From: Catonia carolina
Lineage: Eukaryota > Arthropoda > Insecta > Hemiptera > Achilidae
Length of the DNA: 64,000 bases
Assembly (NCBI GenBank): GCA_035578175.1
Contig: JAQMRL010000015.1
Coordinates: 20,782,447 to 20,846,446 of the forward strand
Direction: 5' to 3'
Below the pieces are notes generated by a model. That model was not told the DNA's origin. It searched no databases and saw nothing but the letters and a program-made list of their open reading frames with translations. This document shows, one piece after another, positions 29,300 to 41,522 of the stretch (the first letter of the stretch is position 1; every line of letters starts with the position of its first letter). A program made the position numbers and the translations under genes.

Positions 29300-31378
29300 A
29301 ATTATTTATTTATTTTTAATTATATTTTAAAGAAATTATTTTATGGCAGAGATGTGATTCCTGACGAGAACAAATGGTTGCAATCGTAGGGGACCAACTG
29401 AAAAATGAGAATACGTATAAGACAGAATTGGTTGTTTACAAATTGAATGAAAAGATTGCATAATATCGAAAGAAATCGATAGAGGGAGCACATACAGAAA
29501 ATGCCTGAAAAAAAGATCCCCTCAACATTTTGAAATACAGGCTGGCGGAGAGGAGAGATATTAAAATGCCACGCAAGTGAAGACAATAATTCAATAAAGT
29601 TTTGTCGCTGTTGTAAGTTGGAACAGGCGGGAACCAAATCCGTGATTGTGAAAAAAAAAGTTATTTCATTTAGGCCTGTTTACCTAATAAAATTTATAAA
29701 CAATCTCGACAAATTTATGTTTCATACAGTATTTTAAGTATACTGTACACAGTTAAATATTATTATTGGAAGTTTTTTTAAGTAAATCGATCATAATTAT
29801 TACAGTGAGATTAGGAATTGCCGCCTATTTTTGTAAAACTAAGTAACCAGGTGTAGAAACATAACAGAGTCGAACATAATTATATGATCAGAAATTGTGA
29901 CCAACTGTAGAGAACTATAAAATAGTAATTATTCAAAGTATATAATAATATTATTTGTAATATTACAAGACTAAATTGTACATTAAATATATTATTATTT
30001 AATATTAATTTACAAAATATACATACGAAGGACATTCCTGACGTGTTTATTTTATACAATTTACATAATAAACAAACTATTTAATTTTATACGAAACTTC
30101 GGTATTAATGTTAAATATTTTTATTAAGTATTTTAAGTTTTAGTTCATCTAAAATTAAAAATAATGTGTTGTACGAAAGGAATATTTTGTTATAAAAGTT
30201 TGACAATCTGATTCATAGTTACAATTTTACACGATAGATAGCGTATGATTTTATCTTCTACGTTATGTAATCAGTAGTGAAATGTGAAACCTTTCAAGGT
30301 AAAATAACCTTACAACCTTTCATATTTTTTTCATAGAAGGCCAGTTGGTGTTGTTAGTTGGTCGACTATCAACGACGGAACTAATCAGTGAACGTTTCAG
30401 TATTTTAATTGTGATAAAACGGTAAGTAATATTTTGTTTATTTTTTTTAAATTTAATTCTCGAAACTAGAGTTATTCAATGGCAAATTATTTTGTAGGTT
30501 ATTTAGTAGAATTGTTGTTATTTTCCTGTAACATGCAATTTTTTTAAAAACACATGTGCGTACTATAATGATACATAAGTTACTTAGTTTTCTTAAGTTT
30601 TTGGAAATTTCTAACCAAAATTTCTTATGGTTCGACCAATGAACATATTGTTAATATTACTCTAACCGAGAGCTCTGTGACTTTTTAAAAAGTTATTTGA
30701 AGGGTACACTTAAGTCGAAAAAATAAACTTGATTACCTATTAAAATTCTTTTCCGATTTAATTCCAATTCTAATATATCCTAAATAATCTTGTTACACCA
30801 ATGTCAAATATTTTAATTGTGGTATTTAGTTATTCTAGAAAAATTTAATGTTCAGGTATTTCCTTGATATCAAGGTTGTTCCTAAAGGTTGTGTTTTTTT
30901 TTTTAAAGAATATCAGAATTTTGATAACAAATATTTTAATTTCTTGTAAATTGCACAAGTGTTTTCTGAATACTTAGGGCTACTTTATTGATTACAGTTC
31001 CCATGTAATTCTAATTAATCAGATTACTGATTTGTAAATATATTACAAAAACATGTAAGTATGAAAACAGACGAAAGTTAGGAGTTATTAAGGAACAATT
31101 ATTTGTTACTGATATCAAACATTTTTCAAATTACTTCCTTTTTGTAAACAAATGTGTTGTTTTCTTTGCCAAACATTTTTATACTACTTTTGTCAGATCT
31201 GTAGTTGAAAAAACTGTTATCAGAAAATAATTTACCAATCACATTTTCAAAATTGTTTTTTTTTTAGAAAGCTGTACTTGTATTTTTATTTGTGGGTAAA
31301 GTAAAAATTGTCAGCATAAAATTTAAGAATTCTTCCCATTTTTTGTCATTAATTCATGAAATCCCTTCTTTCTTTCAT
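29300..31378. other. Repeat-poor AT-rich stretch; possible noncoding first exon near 30340-30421
   Basis: No family in this window matches here. A GC-moderate patch (30340-30421) ends at a consensus splice donor, GGTAAGTAAT, at 30421-30430. TCAGT initiator-like motifs at 30385 and 30396 precede it. This could be a transcription start and 5'UTR exon, but no TATA box or DPE and no coding frame support it. Confidence 0.3.
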
Positions 31379-33063
31379 GACTCTACTTTGGTGTGTTGTT
31401 TTTCTTAACTGTTACTCTGGAAAACCCTTATGTTATTGAATTATATTTCTGAATTTATTTCTAAATTGACTACTTTGGTGTGTTGTTTTTCTTAACTGTT
31501 ACTCTGGAAAGCCCTGATGTTATTCAATTATGTTTCTGAATTTATTTCTAAATTGACTCTACTTCGGTGTGTTGTTTTTCTTAACTGTTACTCTGGAAAA
31601 TCCTTATGTTATTCAATTATGTTACTGAATTTATTTCTAAATTGACTCTACTTCGGTGTGTTGTTTTTCTTAACTGTTACTCTGGAAAACCCTTATGTTA
31701 TTCAATTATGTTTCTGAATTTATTTCTAAATTGACTCTACTTCAGTGTGTTGTTTTTCTTAACTGTTACTCTGGAAAACCCTTATGTTATTCAATTATGT
31801 TTCTGAATTTATTTCTAAATTGACTCTACTTCGGTGTGTTGTTTTTCTTAACTGTTACTCTGGAAAACTCTTATGTTATTCAATTATGTTTCTGAATTTA
31901 TTCCTAAATTGACTCTACTTCGGTGTATTGTTTTTCTTAACTGTTACTCTGGAAAACCCTTATGTTATTCAATTATGTTACTGAATTTATTTCTAAATTG
32001 ACTCTACTTCGGTGTGTTGTTTTTCTTAACTGTTACTCTGGAAAACCCTTATGTTATTCAATTATGTTTCTGAATTTATTTCTAAATTGACTCTACTTCA
32101 GTGTGCTTTTTTTCTTAACTGTTACTCTGGAAAACCCTTATGTTATTCAATTATGTTACTGAATTTATTTCTAAATTGACTCTACTTCGGTGTGTTGTTT
32201 TTCTTAACTGTTACGCTGGAAAACCCTTATGTTATTCAATTATGTTTCTGAATTTATTTCTAAATTGACTCTACTTCAGTGTGTTTTTTTTCTTAACTGT
32301 TACGCTGGAAAACCCTTATGTTATTCAATTATGTTTCTGAATTTATTTCTAAATTGACTCTACTTCAGTGTGTTTTTTTTCTTAACTGTTACTCTGGAAA
32401 ACCCTTATGTTATTCAATTATGTTACTGAATTTATTTCTAAATTGACTCTACTTCGGTGTGTTGTTTTTCTTAACTGTTACGCTGGAAAACCCTTATGTT
32501 ATTCAATTATGTTTATGAATTTATTTCTAAATTGACTCTACTTCAGTGTGTTTTTTTTCTTAACTGTTACTCTGGAAAACCCTTATGTTATTCAATTATG
32601 TTTCTGAATTAATTTCTAAATTGACTCTACTTCAGTGTGTTTTTTTTCTTAACTGTTACTCTGGAAAACCCTTATGTTATTCAATTATGTTACTGAATTT
32701 ATTTCTAAATTGACTCTACTTCGGCGTGTTGTTTTTCTTAACTGTTACGCTGGAAAACCCTTTTGTTATTCAATTATGTTTATGAATTTATTTCTAAATT
32801 GACTCTACTTCGGTGTGTTGTTTTTCTTAACTGTTACTCTGGAAAACCCTAATGTTATTCAATTATGTTTCTGAATTTATTTCTAAATTGACTCTACTTC
32901 GGTGTGTTGTTTTTCTTAACTGTTACTCTGGAAAATCCTTATGTTATTCAATTATGTTTCTGAATTTATTTCTAAATTGACTCTACTTCAGTGTGTTGTT
33001 TTTCTTAACTGTTACTCTGGAAAACCCTTATGTTATTCAATTATGTTTCTGAATTTATTTCTG
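31379..33063. repeat. 89-bp satellite array, 19 units
   Basis: Starting at GACTCTACTT (31379), the unit recurs every 89 bp (second unit 87 bp). It contains GTTGTTTTTCTTAACTGTTAC and TTATTCAATTATGTTTCTG. Units carry linked variants: CGGTGTGTTG versus CAGTGTGTTTT, TTACT versus TTACG, GTTTCTG versus GTTACTG. These form a three-unit higher-order pattern around units 10-16. It is head-to-tail and noncoding. Confidence 0.97.
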
Positions 33064-33483
33064 TCTTGAATTACATCTTTATTTATGTTTAGTGTCGTTA
33101 GATGGTTTGTTTTTGTACTTTTTCAGCATTACAAGTATTTGTTTTTGTATAAAATTTCATCCTTATCAGTTGTTCATAGAATTTCATTCTTCTGTTTCTT
33201 ATTTTATTCAGTATGTTTTGGATTTGTTTATAAATTTCGTAGGTTGAGCAATTCTTTGCCCGATATTTACCATCTCTGTTATTAGATTCATTATTATTTT
33301 CTCTTTCACCTTTTGTTATTATTGATCAAGAGTTCACTTATCTCTTCTGGTAATAATATGGTTTAATAGCCTTACATCAACTCACTTTCAATTACCGTAT
33401 TCCTTCAGAAATTTTCATTAATACAGATAATACAGGAAGGTTATTTTTACTTTTTATACTTTGAAATATTTTTTTTATTTTTT
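33064..33483. other. T-rich flank, no feature seen
   Basis: A short Phe/Leu-rich open frame (33085-33285) reflects T-rich composition. No motif is recognised. Confidence 0.4.
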
Positions 33484-34243
33484 TATTCCTTCTTTGTGTA
33501 CGTTGCAATCTGTTTAATTTAAAACAATAAGCAACCCCATGACCCAATGAGATGAGGATGATGTGTATGACATGTAAATGAGGTGTAGTCTTGTACAGAC
33601 CCAGGCCGACCATTCCTGAGAGAACAGGGGCGGTTTCAGGGAAGAGGTCATGGGGCCCATGGCCCCCCCGAATACTAGGAAAACTTAGTTTAATATTTTC
33701 TATAAGCTATTATTTTTAACAAAACTGAATCCCAATACTCGTACCTATCAATTAACAATAATTATTTTAGTATAAAAATGAGACAATCAGAAAGTATCTA
33801 TTTTTAAATAGTATTAAGATAACAATCAGTGTCAGTAGTCAAAAGCCACTCACATCCAGTCAGCGCCTTCATTTTTCAAGATTTTCTTGATTTACAAGGA
33901 CTTTGATGTAGCAAAAATTTCTCAATGAATTAAAATTGTGGTTACAGCAATACAGCATAAAAGAGGACTTTTCAATGACTCAATTACAAACAGTAAGAGC
34001 TACATAAAAACAAGATAGCCCCCCCCCCCCCCCCGTGAAAATCAGCCCTGGAACCATCTCTGCGAGAGAGTATGGTTAATTAAACCCCAACCATCAAAGT
34101 ACACCGGTAACCACTGTCTAGTATTAAAATCCATATAAAAGTAACTACCTTTACTAGGATTTGAACCCGGAACCTTCGTCTCCGAAAATCAGCTGTTAAA
34201 CAGCTGATTTTGGCGACGACTTTACCTCTAGACCAACCCGATA
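33484..34243 (-). repeat. SINE-C copy split by a hAT MITE
   Basis: The tail and body at 33484-33624 and the body and head at 34063-34243 are contiguous in SINE-C once the insertion at 33625-34062 is removed. Box B reads as GGATTTGAACC on the plus strand. The anticodon-like arm is a 12-bp palindrome (AAAATCAGCTGT-TAA-). Confidence 0.88.
33625..34062. mobile_element. hAT-type MITE (438 bp) inside SINE-C
   Basis: Ends are CAGGGGCGGTTTCAGGG and, inverted, CAGAGATGGTTCCAGGG. The 8-bp flanks TGAGAGAA and CGAGAGAG agree at six positions, as expected for an aged hAT duplication. A 16-base C run lies at 34019-34034. No transposase. Confidence 0.8.
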
Positions 34244-34667
34244 GGTTATTTGTAATATTACTAACTGACTTTTTAAATTGTGTTTGTTGTACATAATTCT
34301 TCTTTATAATTGTGAGAAATGTGAGAGAATTGTTCCCCAATCATGATACTATATTTAAATTTCTCATGGTTCAATGAAAATCTTGGGAAATTTATGGCAG
34401 AATTATATTGTGGAATAGACCTAAGTAATACTATTGTATTGTTCTGAATTTTATTAGCGCTGTAGAATGAAACATATATAATCCTTCTCACCGTCTGCAT
34501 TAGCAGTAATTGCAAAACAGTCAGATTTTAAATTTAAAAAAAATTGACCTTAAAACCCAATTAAGAGCCACTAACCTTTTTTGTAGATTATGAATCTGAA
34601 AACCATTCATTCCTATCTTTTGTAGTTTCTGACATCTGGGTGTGACAGGTGGATATAGGAAAATCAG
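34244..34667. other. No feature recognised
   Basis: AT-rich sequence without coding motifs. GTCAGATTTTAAATTT and surrounding bases match nothing else in the window. Confidence 0.4.
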
Positions 34668-35026
34668 TTGTTTAGATCAACAGCCGAAGGCTGGTTTGAA
34701 CCTCTAGAGGTTTTACTTAGTAAAAACGAGAAGTGGGGTGGTTTAATATTGCCTTCCTCACTGAGTTGATAGAGTATGCTTATCAACATTCCAGGCCCTC
34801 CGAACAGCACCCACTCTCCACCCTGCAAATGACACCTTCACTGCATTCACTACAGGGTCTGGCTGCATAGTGAAATTCATTACTCTTAGAGGAGATAACT
34901 CTGACTAGTGTCTTATACACCTCTACCTTTTCTGTTCTGAAATAGTTCAGTCATAATTGGCTGACCATATGATAAGAAAGAGAACTATTTGTTGTAGCCC
35001 TGAAACCAACAGATCGAGTGCAATTA
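34668..35026 (-). repeat. SINE-A copy 6 (left arm of head-to-head pair)
   Basis: Runs from TTTAGATCAACAGCCGAAGG to GATCGAGTGCAA, so it lacks the ~25-bp head. It abuts copy 7 directly. Confidence 0.85.
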
Positions 35027-35382
35027 TTTACACTCAATCTGTTCGTTGCAGGGCCAAAATAAATAGTTCTGTTTCTTATCAGATGGTCAGCCAATCATTT
35101 AAGAACAGAAAAGGTAGAGGTGTAAAGGACACTTACCAGAGTTATCTCCTCTAAAAGTAATGTATTTCATTATACAGTCAGACCCTGTGATGAATAAAGT
35201 GAAAATGTCATTTGCAGAGTGGAAAATATGTGCTTTACAGAGAACCCGGCATGCTGCTAAGCGTACTTTTCCACACAGTTAGGAAGGCAATTGTAAACCG
35301 CCTCACTCCTCGTTTTTACTAAGTAAAACCTCTACAGGTTCAGACCAGCCTTTTGGCTGATAACCTAAACAACAACAACCTG
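35027..35382 (+). repeat. SINE-A copy 7 (right arm of head-to-head pair)
   Basis: Begins TTATTTACACTCAATCTG, missing the same head bases as copy 6. It ends with GATAACCTAAACAACAACAACC, showing the AAC tail clearly. Confidence 0.87.
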
Positions 35383-35408
35383 CCCATTATGGTCAATAAG
35401 AAAATTAT

Positions 35409-36413
35409 TGCTACATCAGAGCAATAAGAACACTTTATAGGAACTCAGAATGTGTGATTAAATTGAATAATAAAATATCTGCACCATTCAGGGTTAACAA
35501 GGGTTTGAAGCAGGGGTGTTGTTTATCTTCAACTCTTTTCAAGATATATATACAAAGAGCACTGAGCACCTGGCGCAGGAAATGTAATGGAATGGGGATT
35601 GAAATTGGAGATACCTGTTTGTATACACTACTGTTTGCCGATGATCAAGTGCTCATAGCTAACGATGAAGAGGACATTGCTTATATGACAAGGAAACTCT
35701 TGGATGAATACTGTGAATGGGGGTTGAATATTAATATTAGCAAAACCGAATACTTGGTTATAGGGGAAGAGTCCAATGATCTTCAAGTCGACAACAAAAT
35801 TATCAAGAGCACAAAGGAATTCAAGTACTTGGGGACCTACATATCATCAGACGGTTCAACTAGGAAGGATGTTAAAAATAGGATTGTGCAAGGGAGAATA
35901 GCAATCCGGAAATTGAACCCGATTTTATGGTCTGCAAAAATGCACATGAATACAAAAGTCCAGTTGTACCACACTATTGTGGAGCCAATAACAACTTATG
36001 GGGCAGAGTGCTGGCAAATAACGTCAAAAATAGACAGCCAGCTTAAAGCAATTGAAATGGACTTTCTGCGCCGTTCATGTAGAGTGTCCAGGTTGGACCA
36101 TATCCGGAATGACGACATCAGGAAAAGAGCTCATGTGGAAGATACCATTGTGGATAGGATAGAGAGACGACAACTGATATGGTATGGTCATGTGCAGAGA
36201 ATGGGTGATGAGAGGTGGCCAAAAAGAATGTTGTCTTATGCCCCAACCAACAGAAGGAAGAAAGGTAGACCAAGGAAAACGTGGAAAAAGGGAATACAGG
36301 AAGCCATGAGGGGAGAGAGGGATGGATGAGGGTGATTGGGAGGATAGAAGAGAGTGGAGATTGAAGTGTGGGAAGCGGCGCCGGCCGTAGGAACCCCGGA
36401 AAAAAAAAAAAAA
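35409..36413 (+). mobile_element. 5'-truncated RTE-like LINE with poly(A) and target duplication
   Basis: The 11-bp duplication AAGAAAATTAT lies at 35398-35408 and 36414-36424. The 3' end is GTAGGAACCCCGG and poly(A), as in the LINE at 2372-3524, but the coding sequence is a clearly different subfamily. It landed just 3' of SINE-A copy 7. Confidence 0.92.
35412..36390 (+). pseudogene. Reverse transcriptase C-terminal half, one late frameshift
   Basis: Begins YIRAIRTLYRNSEC and continues with NKGLKQGCCLSS, the catalytic FADDQVLIA (Asp codons at 35641 and 35644), INISKTEYLVIG, TYGAECWQ and WYGHVQRMGDERWPK. A single-base shift near 36325 moves the end (DEGDWEDRREWRLKCGKRR) into another frame, stopping at 36388-36390. 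Motif A is missing because truncation starts after it. Apart from the shift, no stops interrupt about 300 codons, so it is younger than most relics here. Confidence 0.92.
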
Positions 36414-36424
36414 AAGAAAATTAT

Positions 36425-37419
36425 AGATGGGAATTAAAATTGCCACCAAAAAGTATATGTGAGTAGAGGAAGTCAGTTGTGCTGATCACTATGCAATGGG
36501 CACAGTCTATTGGATGGTTTGTTTTGTTTACAGCTGTGTATTAAGTGGCCCTCGCACACATTCAAATCTGACAACTACAGTATAGTAATTTTGAATTAAG
36601 TTAATTTTTCATCTGTTGACAAATTATGTTGTGTGGTAATCCCTTAACAGTCTGTCCTACATTCATTTTTAAAAAAATTACCAACAATTTTTTTAATTAA
36701 GTCATGATGTCAAAGTAATTTTTCTTTGATAACTATTTTAATGCTTCTATAATATGTTGTTTTAAAGCTAGACACGTTTTTACTTTATTTATTTCACACA
36801 TGCTCGTGAAGTGTACAATTTATGTTATCTTAATAGCTTCAAATTGTAGCCTACAGATTATTTTACATTAGGCTGTTAGTAATTTATTTTTTTTTTAACA
36901 TTATCTGCGTAGTGATTATTATTTTAATCTAATTTAAAAAATGGCTTCATTTTTTATGTCTACTATAAACATATTGTAAAATACAATAAAATGATAAATA
37001 AATGGGGTGGTAAATCACACTGATTTATTCATAAATTGATTTTCTCAATTTCATCTTTTATGATAACAGTAATAGGGTTTTTCTGTAATTAGTGAAACGG
37101 AACTTTGATTCAGAAAAAGTGATCACGTTTCATGTGCATATTTTACATAGATTGTACATTACTACTGATAATATTTCCAAAAAAATATGTAATTTTACAA
37201 AACGTTTTGGTTTTTTAACTTGAATTAATTTATATTATGACCATTTTTATCCTTAAATTTAACAATATTTTTTTTAATAATCACAACTTCTGATTTTAAC
37301 TGCTTCTAGGGCTACCATAGCTTCGTACAGTTTTTCTAATAACTCGGTTTTTTGTGATCGAATTTTTCTAGTAAGGTGCCATTTTGTTCACGAAAATTGA
37401 TAATTGTAATGATTTTTAT
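36425..37419. other. AT-rich interval, no feature recognised
   Basis: No frames above background and no family matches. A TTGCCACCAA at about 36439-36448 echoes the Repeat-G end but has no partner. Confidence 0.4.
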
Positions 37420-37590
37420 TGCCCCCTCAGCATAATTTTTCACATTTTGTGCATATTTCGTGTGTAGGTATTCTTACAGTATTTTTAACGATAAAAATGG
37501 GTAAAATATTTTCAAAAAAATCATATATCAATATTTGTCAAGTTAACGTTGATTTTTTTTTCTTTTTCAAGTTAACCTTAAACTATTTAT
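37420..37590 (+). repeat. Repeat-C copy
   Basis: CCCTCAGCATAATTTTTCAC, GTGCATATTTCGTG, TTCTTACAGTATTTTTAACG and GGTAAAATATTTTC match 11582-11940. It has a single internal unit. Confidence 0.7.
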
Positions 37591-37674
37591 TGACAATTAT
37601 TAAATTATTTTAAAATATTTAATTTAATTGTGTTAAATTAATTCATTTAATGATTTTATGTACTCAATGAGGTT

Positions 37675-38067
37675 GTGTTTAGGTCATCAGCCGAAAGGCT
37701 GGTTTGAACCTTTAGAGGTTTTACTAAGTAAAACAAGGAGTGAGGTGGTTTACGATTGCCTTCCTCACTGAATGGAAAAGTATGCTTATCAGCATGCCGG
37801 GCCCTCTGAAAAGCACATATTTTCCACTCTGCAAATGACACCTTCACTTCATTCACCACAGGGTCTGGCTGTATAATGAAATTCATTACTTTCAGAGGAG
37901 ATAACTCTGATTAGTGTCTTTTACACCTCTACCTCTTCTGTTCTTAAATACTTCAAATAGTTATTTAATTGGCTGACCATGTGACAAGAAACAGAACTAT
38001 TTATTTTAGCCCTGCAACGCACAGATTGAGTAAAAAATTTGACACTCCACCTGTCTGTTATGGGCAG
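37675..38067 (-). repeat. SINE-A copy 8, with target duplication
   Basis: TCAATGAGGTT at 37664-37674 and 38068-38078 flanks 393 bp of SINE-A. The family open frame is intact on the minus strand. Confidence 0.93.
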
Positions 38068-38139
38068 TCAATGAGGTTATGTTTCATTATTACATAGAGT
38101 AACAATATTGAGAAAAAACCCTACCTATATTTAACCTTA

Positions 38140-38298
38140 ACTTGAACAATATTGGTGTAGGATTTTTTAAAATATTGTTCCCATTTTTATTGTTAAAAAT
38201 GTTGTAAGATTGCATACAAAATGTTCTTAAAATGTAAAAAATTATGCTGGGCGGGGGGAGAATAACAGAAAAGACCCAAAAAAATCTACTGTGAAAAA
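38140..38298 (-). repeat. Repeat-C copy
   Basis: TTCCCATTTTTATTGTTAAAAATG, GTAAGATTGCATAC and AATTATGCTGGG blocks in reverse orientation. It joins a HINE-B start directly at about 38299. Confidence 0.65.
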
Positions 38299-39340
38299 CT
38301 CACGGACTTTCTATTGCCAATGTTAATAATGAAAATTTCTCATAACAGGCAGGTGGAGTGTTTAATTATTTGCACTCGATCTGATAGTTCCAGGGCTACA
38401 AAAATAGTTCTGTTTTTATCATATGGTCAGCCAATTATATGAATGAAGCGTTTAAGAACAGAAGAGATAGTAAAATCACTAGTCAGAGTTATCTTCTCTG
38501 ATAGTAATGAATTTTATTATACAGCAAGACCCTTTAGTGAATGAAGTGAAGGTGTCATCCGCAGGATGGAAAGTAGATGCTTTTCGTAAGGCCTGGCATG
38601 CTGATGAACATACTTTTCCACTAAGTGAGAAAGGCTATTGTAAACCACCTCTCTCCCCTTGATTTTCTTAGTAAAGTCTCTGAAGGTTCAAACCAGCTTT
38701 TTGGCTGTTGATTTAAACAGCAACCTGTGTATGATCATGAGTAAACTATTTAAAATGAAAAACATTATATATAACCTAATTTTAATCATGAGTGAATGAC
38801 GTTTAATGAAAATCAAATTGTGTCGACTGAAAAGTATGGAAAATCACTAATTCACCCACACTAAGTGCTGTCGAAAAAATTCTTGAAATAAAAGTTGTAG
38901 GTTTTTAAATTTTCTGTAACTTCTATTGTAATTATACAGTTTTGCCCTAAAATTCATATCAAAGGCACAATTTTAAAAAACAATAATTTATCACAAGAAC
39001 ACAACTCCATCCCTACTACTTTGCAAGCCCACGAATTTCTGTAGCCATGTCGCTTACTCCATCTTGTACGACGGAAAAAATGTAGTGAATAAGGCGGTTG
39101 TGAGAAAATTGGGAAAAAAGAAAAATCGCACGAATTAACTACTACAACCTTTCATCTGTTTTGATGAAAATATTCGTGTTGCATCCCCTCTAGGTGTTTA
39201 ACTTAATTTCCAAGTTCCAACTTCATTAGACATTCTGTTTACACAATCCAATCGGTAAAAAAACATGTATTTTGGGTTCAGGAGATCCGAAAATATAACT
39301 TTTCTTTCTATATTTCGCATAGGGCAAGGAAAGTGAAAAT
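38299..39340 (+). repeat. HINE-B copy interrupted by SINE-A
   Basis: The HINE-B start (TCTACTGTGAAAAACTCAC and CTTTCTATTGCCAATG) is at 38299-38337. The remainder, from the AACCTAATTTTAATCATGAG block to GGGCAAGGAAAGTGAAAA, is at 38750-39340. SINE-A copy 9 lies between. It is diverged and has lost the AC tract. Confidence 0.78.
38338..38722 (+). repeat. SINE-A copy 9, nested in HINE-B
   Basis: From CATAACAGGCAGGTGGAGTG to GGCTGTTGATTTAAACAGC. Diverged from consensus; the family frame is not preserved. Confidence 0.85.
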
Positions 39341-39401
39341 TCAAATTAAATTTTTAAATTTTGCAAGGAAGATTTTCAATACTTTACCCTCTGTTATAAA
39401 A

Positions 39402-39598
39402 TATCAGTGGTTACCGTTATACTTTGATGGTAAGGGTTTAATTAACCATACTCTCTCTGGAATGGTTGGCCTGGGTCTGTTCACGACTACACGTCGTTCA
39501 CATCATCCTCATTTCATTGGGTCATGAGGTTGCTAATATTGTTCTGAATTGAACGGATTCCAACGTACACATATTAAGAATTAAAAAAAGAAATTAAA
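39402..39598 (+). repeat. SINE-C, 5' truncated
   Basis: Body and tail from CAGTGGTTACCGTTATAC through GGCCTGGGTCTGTTC to ACACATATTAAGAATTAAAA. The tRNA-like head is missing. Confidence 0.8.
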
Positions 39599-39926
39599 AA
39601 TCTACAAATTCCTTCGGGGATTGGTTAAGAAAACCTTGATTTTCATGTTCCAGCCCAATTATTGGGAGTAATTTTTTGCTATAGACTAACGGAATAACAT
39701 ATTTTATATACGAAGGCAAGGAATACCCACTTCTTTTTACTACTACATGTGGTCAAGAAACCTGAATTTGAAGTTTGGATACTGAATTATACCCACACTT
39801 GGTCTACATTTTTACTCTTATTAAGTATTTTGATTAAGAAATGTTTCCGGTTCGATAACCGACTATTTTATTTAAGTATGCCTATTCTAAAATTAAAATA
39901 CAGTAGTAAAATATTGTTTGTTACAT

Positions 39927-40324
39927 GTGTTGGTGTTTAGGTCATCAGCCGAAAGGCTGTTTTGAACCTGTAGAGGTTTTACTAAGTAAAACGAGGAGTG
40001 AGGTGGTTTACCAGTGCCTTCCTCACTGAGTGGAAAAGTACACTTATCAGCATGCCGGGCCCTCTGAAAAGCACATATTTTCCACTCTGCAAATGACACC
40101 TTCACTTCATTCACCACAGGGTCTGGCTGTACAATGAAATCATTACTTTCAGAGGAGATAACTCTGACTAGTCTCTTTTACACCTCTATCTCTTATGTTC
40201 TTAAATGATTCAGTCATTTAATTGGCTTAACATGTGAAAAGAAACACAACTATTTATTTTAGCCCTGCAACGAACAGATTGAGTGTAAATAATTTGACAC
40301 ACTCCACCTGTCTGTTATGGGCAG
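39927..40324 (-). repeat. SINE-A copy 10, with target duplication
   Basis: GTTTGTTACAT at 39916-39926 and 40325-40335. A GTGTTGGTGTT stretch at the left edge is the complement of the AAC-type tail. The family frame is intact. Confidence 0.92.
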
Positions 40325-40543
40325 GTTTGTTACATATTCAAGGCCAAACCTACAAATAATAAACTTAGTATTTAAATCATTTTCAAGAAAAATAGATGAC
40401 TCACAAGCTTCTTTCATTCGAAACAAGGAAACTGTTATTAAAAAGGAACTGGATTCAATAAACAACGAAATTTCCGTAAAGTTATCAATAGTACTTCCAA
40501 TATTCCTATGACTTTCCCGAATGATTCACAATTCCCATGAATA

Positions 40544-41105
40544 CAGTAGGATCTCGGTAGTCCGGCACCTCCAGTAATCCGGCCTTTAAAATATTAGGCC
40601 TAAAAGTATGAAACCTCACCCAGGACAGATTTTGGTAAAAGATTTAAATTGAATTAGGGAAATCAACTCGACCTAATTACGGCGGATTTAATATAACATG
40701 TATGTTTAGGATTTGATTAAAGAAATGAATAAGCAGACCTTAACTATTATTAAATGGAATAATTTTTGGCCTTTTATCCAAAACCCAGAACTGGGTCATG
40801 CTCTATACTTCATGCTGAATTGACAACGAATCGTAATTCTCAGAACACGAGCACCCCCACACCGCACTAGGCGATGTCAATAGCCGATAATTGTGTTTAG
40901 TACAATGACTACAGAAGTACTCGGCAAACTTTTTTAATTAATTAATTTAATTTAAAATCACATAGTTTCTATGTGATTTTCAATGCATATTCATTTTTTG
41001 TTTAAATTTATAGTTCCAAAATTCCAACACATCCAGTAATCCGGCATTTTCAGTAATTCGGCACCCTCTCGGTACCGAATAGGCCGGAATACTGAGATTC
41101 TACTG
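40544..41105. mobile_element. pogo/Tigger-like MITE (562 bp)
   Basis: TA at 40542-40543 and 41106-41107. The ends are CAGTAGGATCTCGGTAGTCC and, inverted, CAGTAGAATCTCAGTATTCC, followed by AATCCGGC motifs, typical of pogo-type termini. A perfect 12-bp palindrome (AAAATCACATAG-TTT-) sits at 40954-40980. No transposase. Confidence 0.8.
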
Positions 41106-41289
41106 TATATACAAAGGTTTTCTTAATTATACAATTCTGCGACTTCAAAAAGTGGAAAAACTTTGAGAATAAATTCTACAAAAGACTTGACATACCGGGT
41201 GTCCCACGGATAGGCTAGGGTGACCAGATTGTTCCCTTGCAAATACGGGACACTAATATAACACGCACTACTGGGGCTGTGGTCTAGGG

Positions 41290-41522
41290 CAGGGGTTCTC
41301 AAACTTTTTAGGCCAAGACCCCTGCACCTTGATCTATTCTAGGCTCGCGCCCCCCTCATGTTAAGAGTTAGAAATTAAAACCAATAAAGCAAATGAATAA
41401 GTTTTTTATAATTTTTTCTGTGTTATTAATACAGTTTTTTATTTTTCTAACTTTCTCGCGCCCCCCTTATTTATCCTTTGCGCCCCCCTTGGGGGTCGCG
41501 CCCCACAGTTTGAGAACCCCTG
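41290..41522. mobile_element. hAT MITE (233 bp), perfect target duplication
   Basis: CAGGGGTTCTCAAACT at the left and its inverse at the right. An exact 8-bp duplication GTCTAGGG lies at 41282-41289 and 41523-41530. The internal GCGCCCCCC runs are inverted-repeat flanks. Young by its intact flanks. Confidence 0.95.

Noticed and set aside
31379..33063. CRISPR-like array
   Set aside because: The whole 89-bp unit is repeated with no unique spacers, and the host is eukaryotic. It is a satellite.
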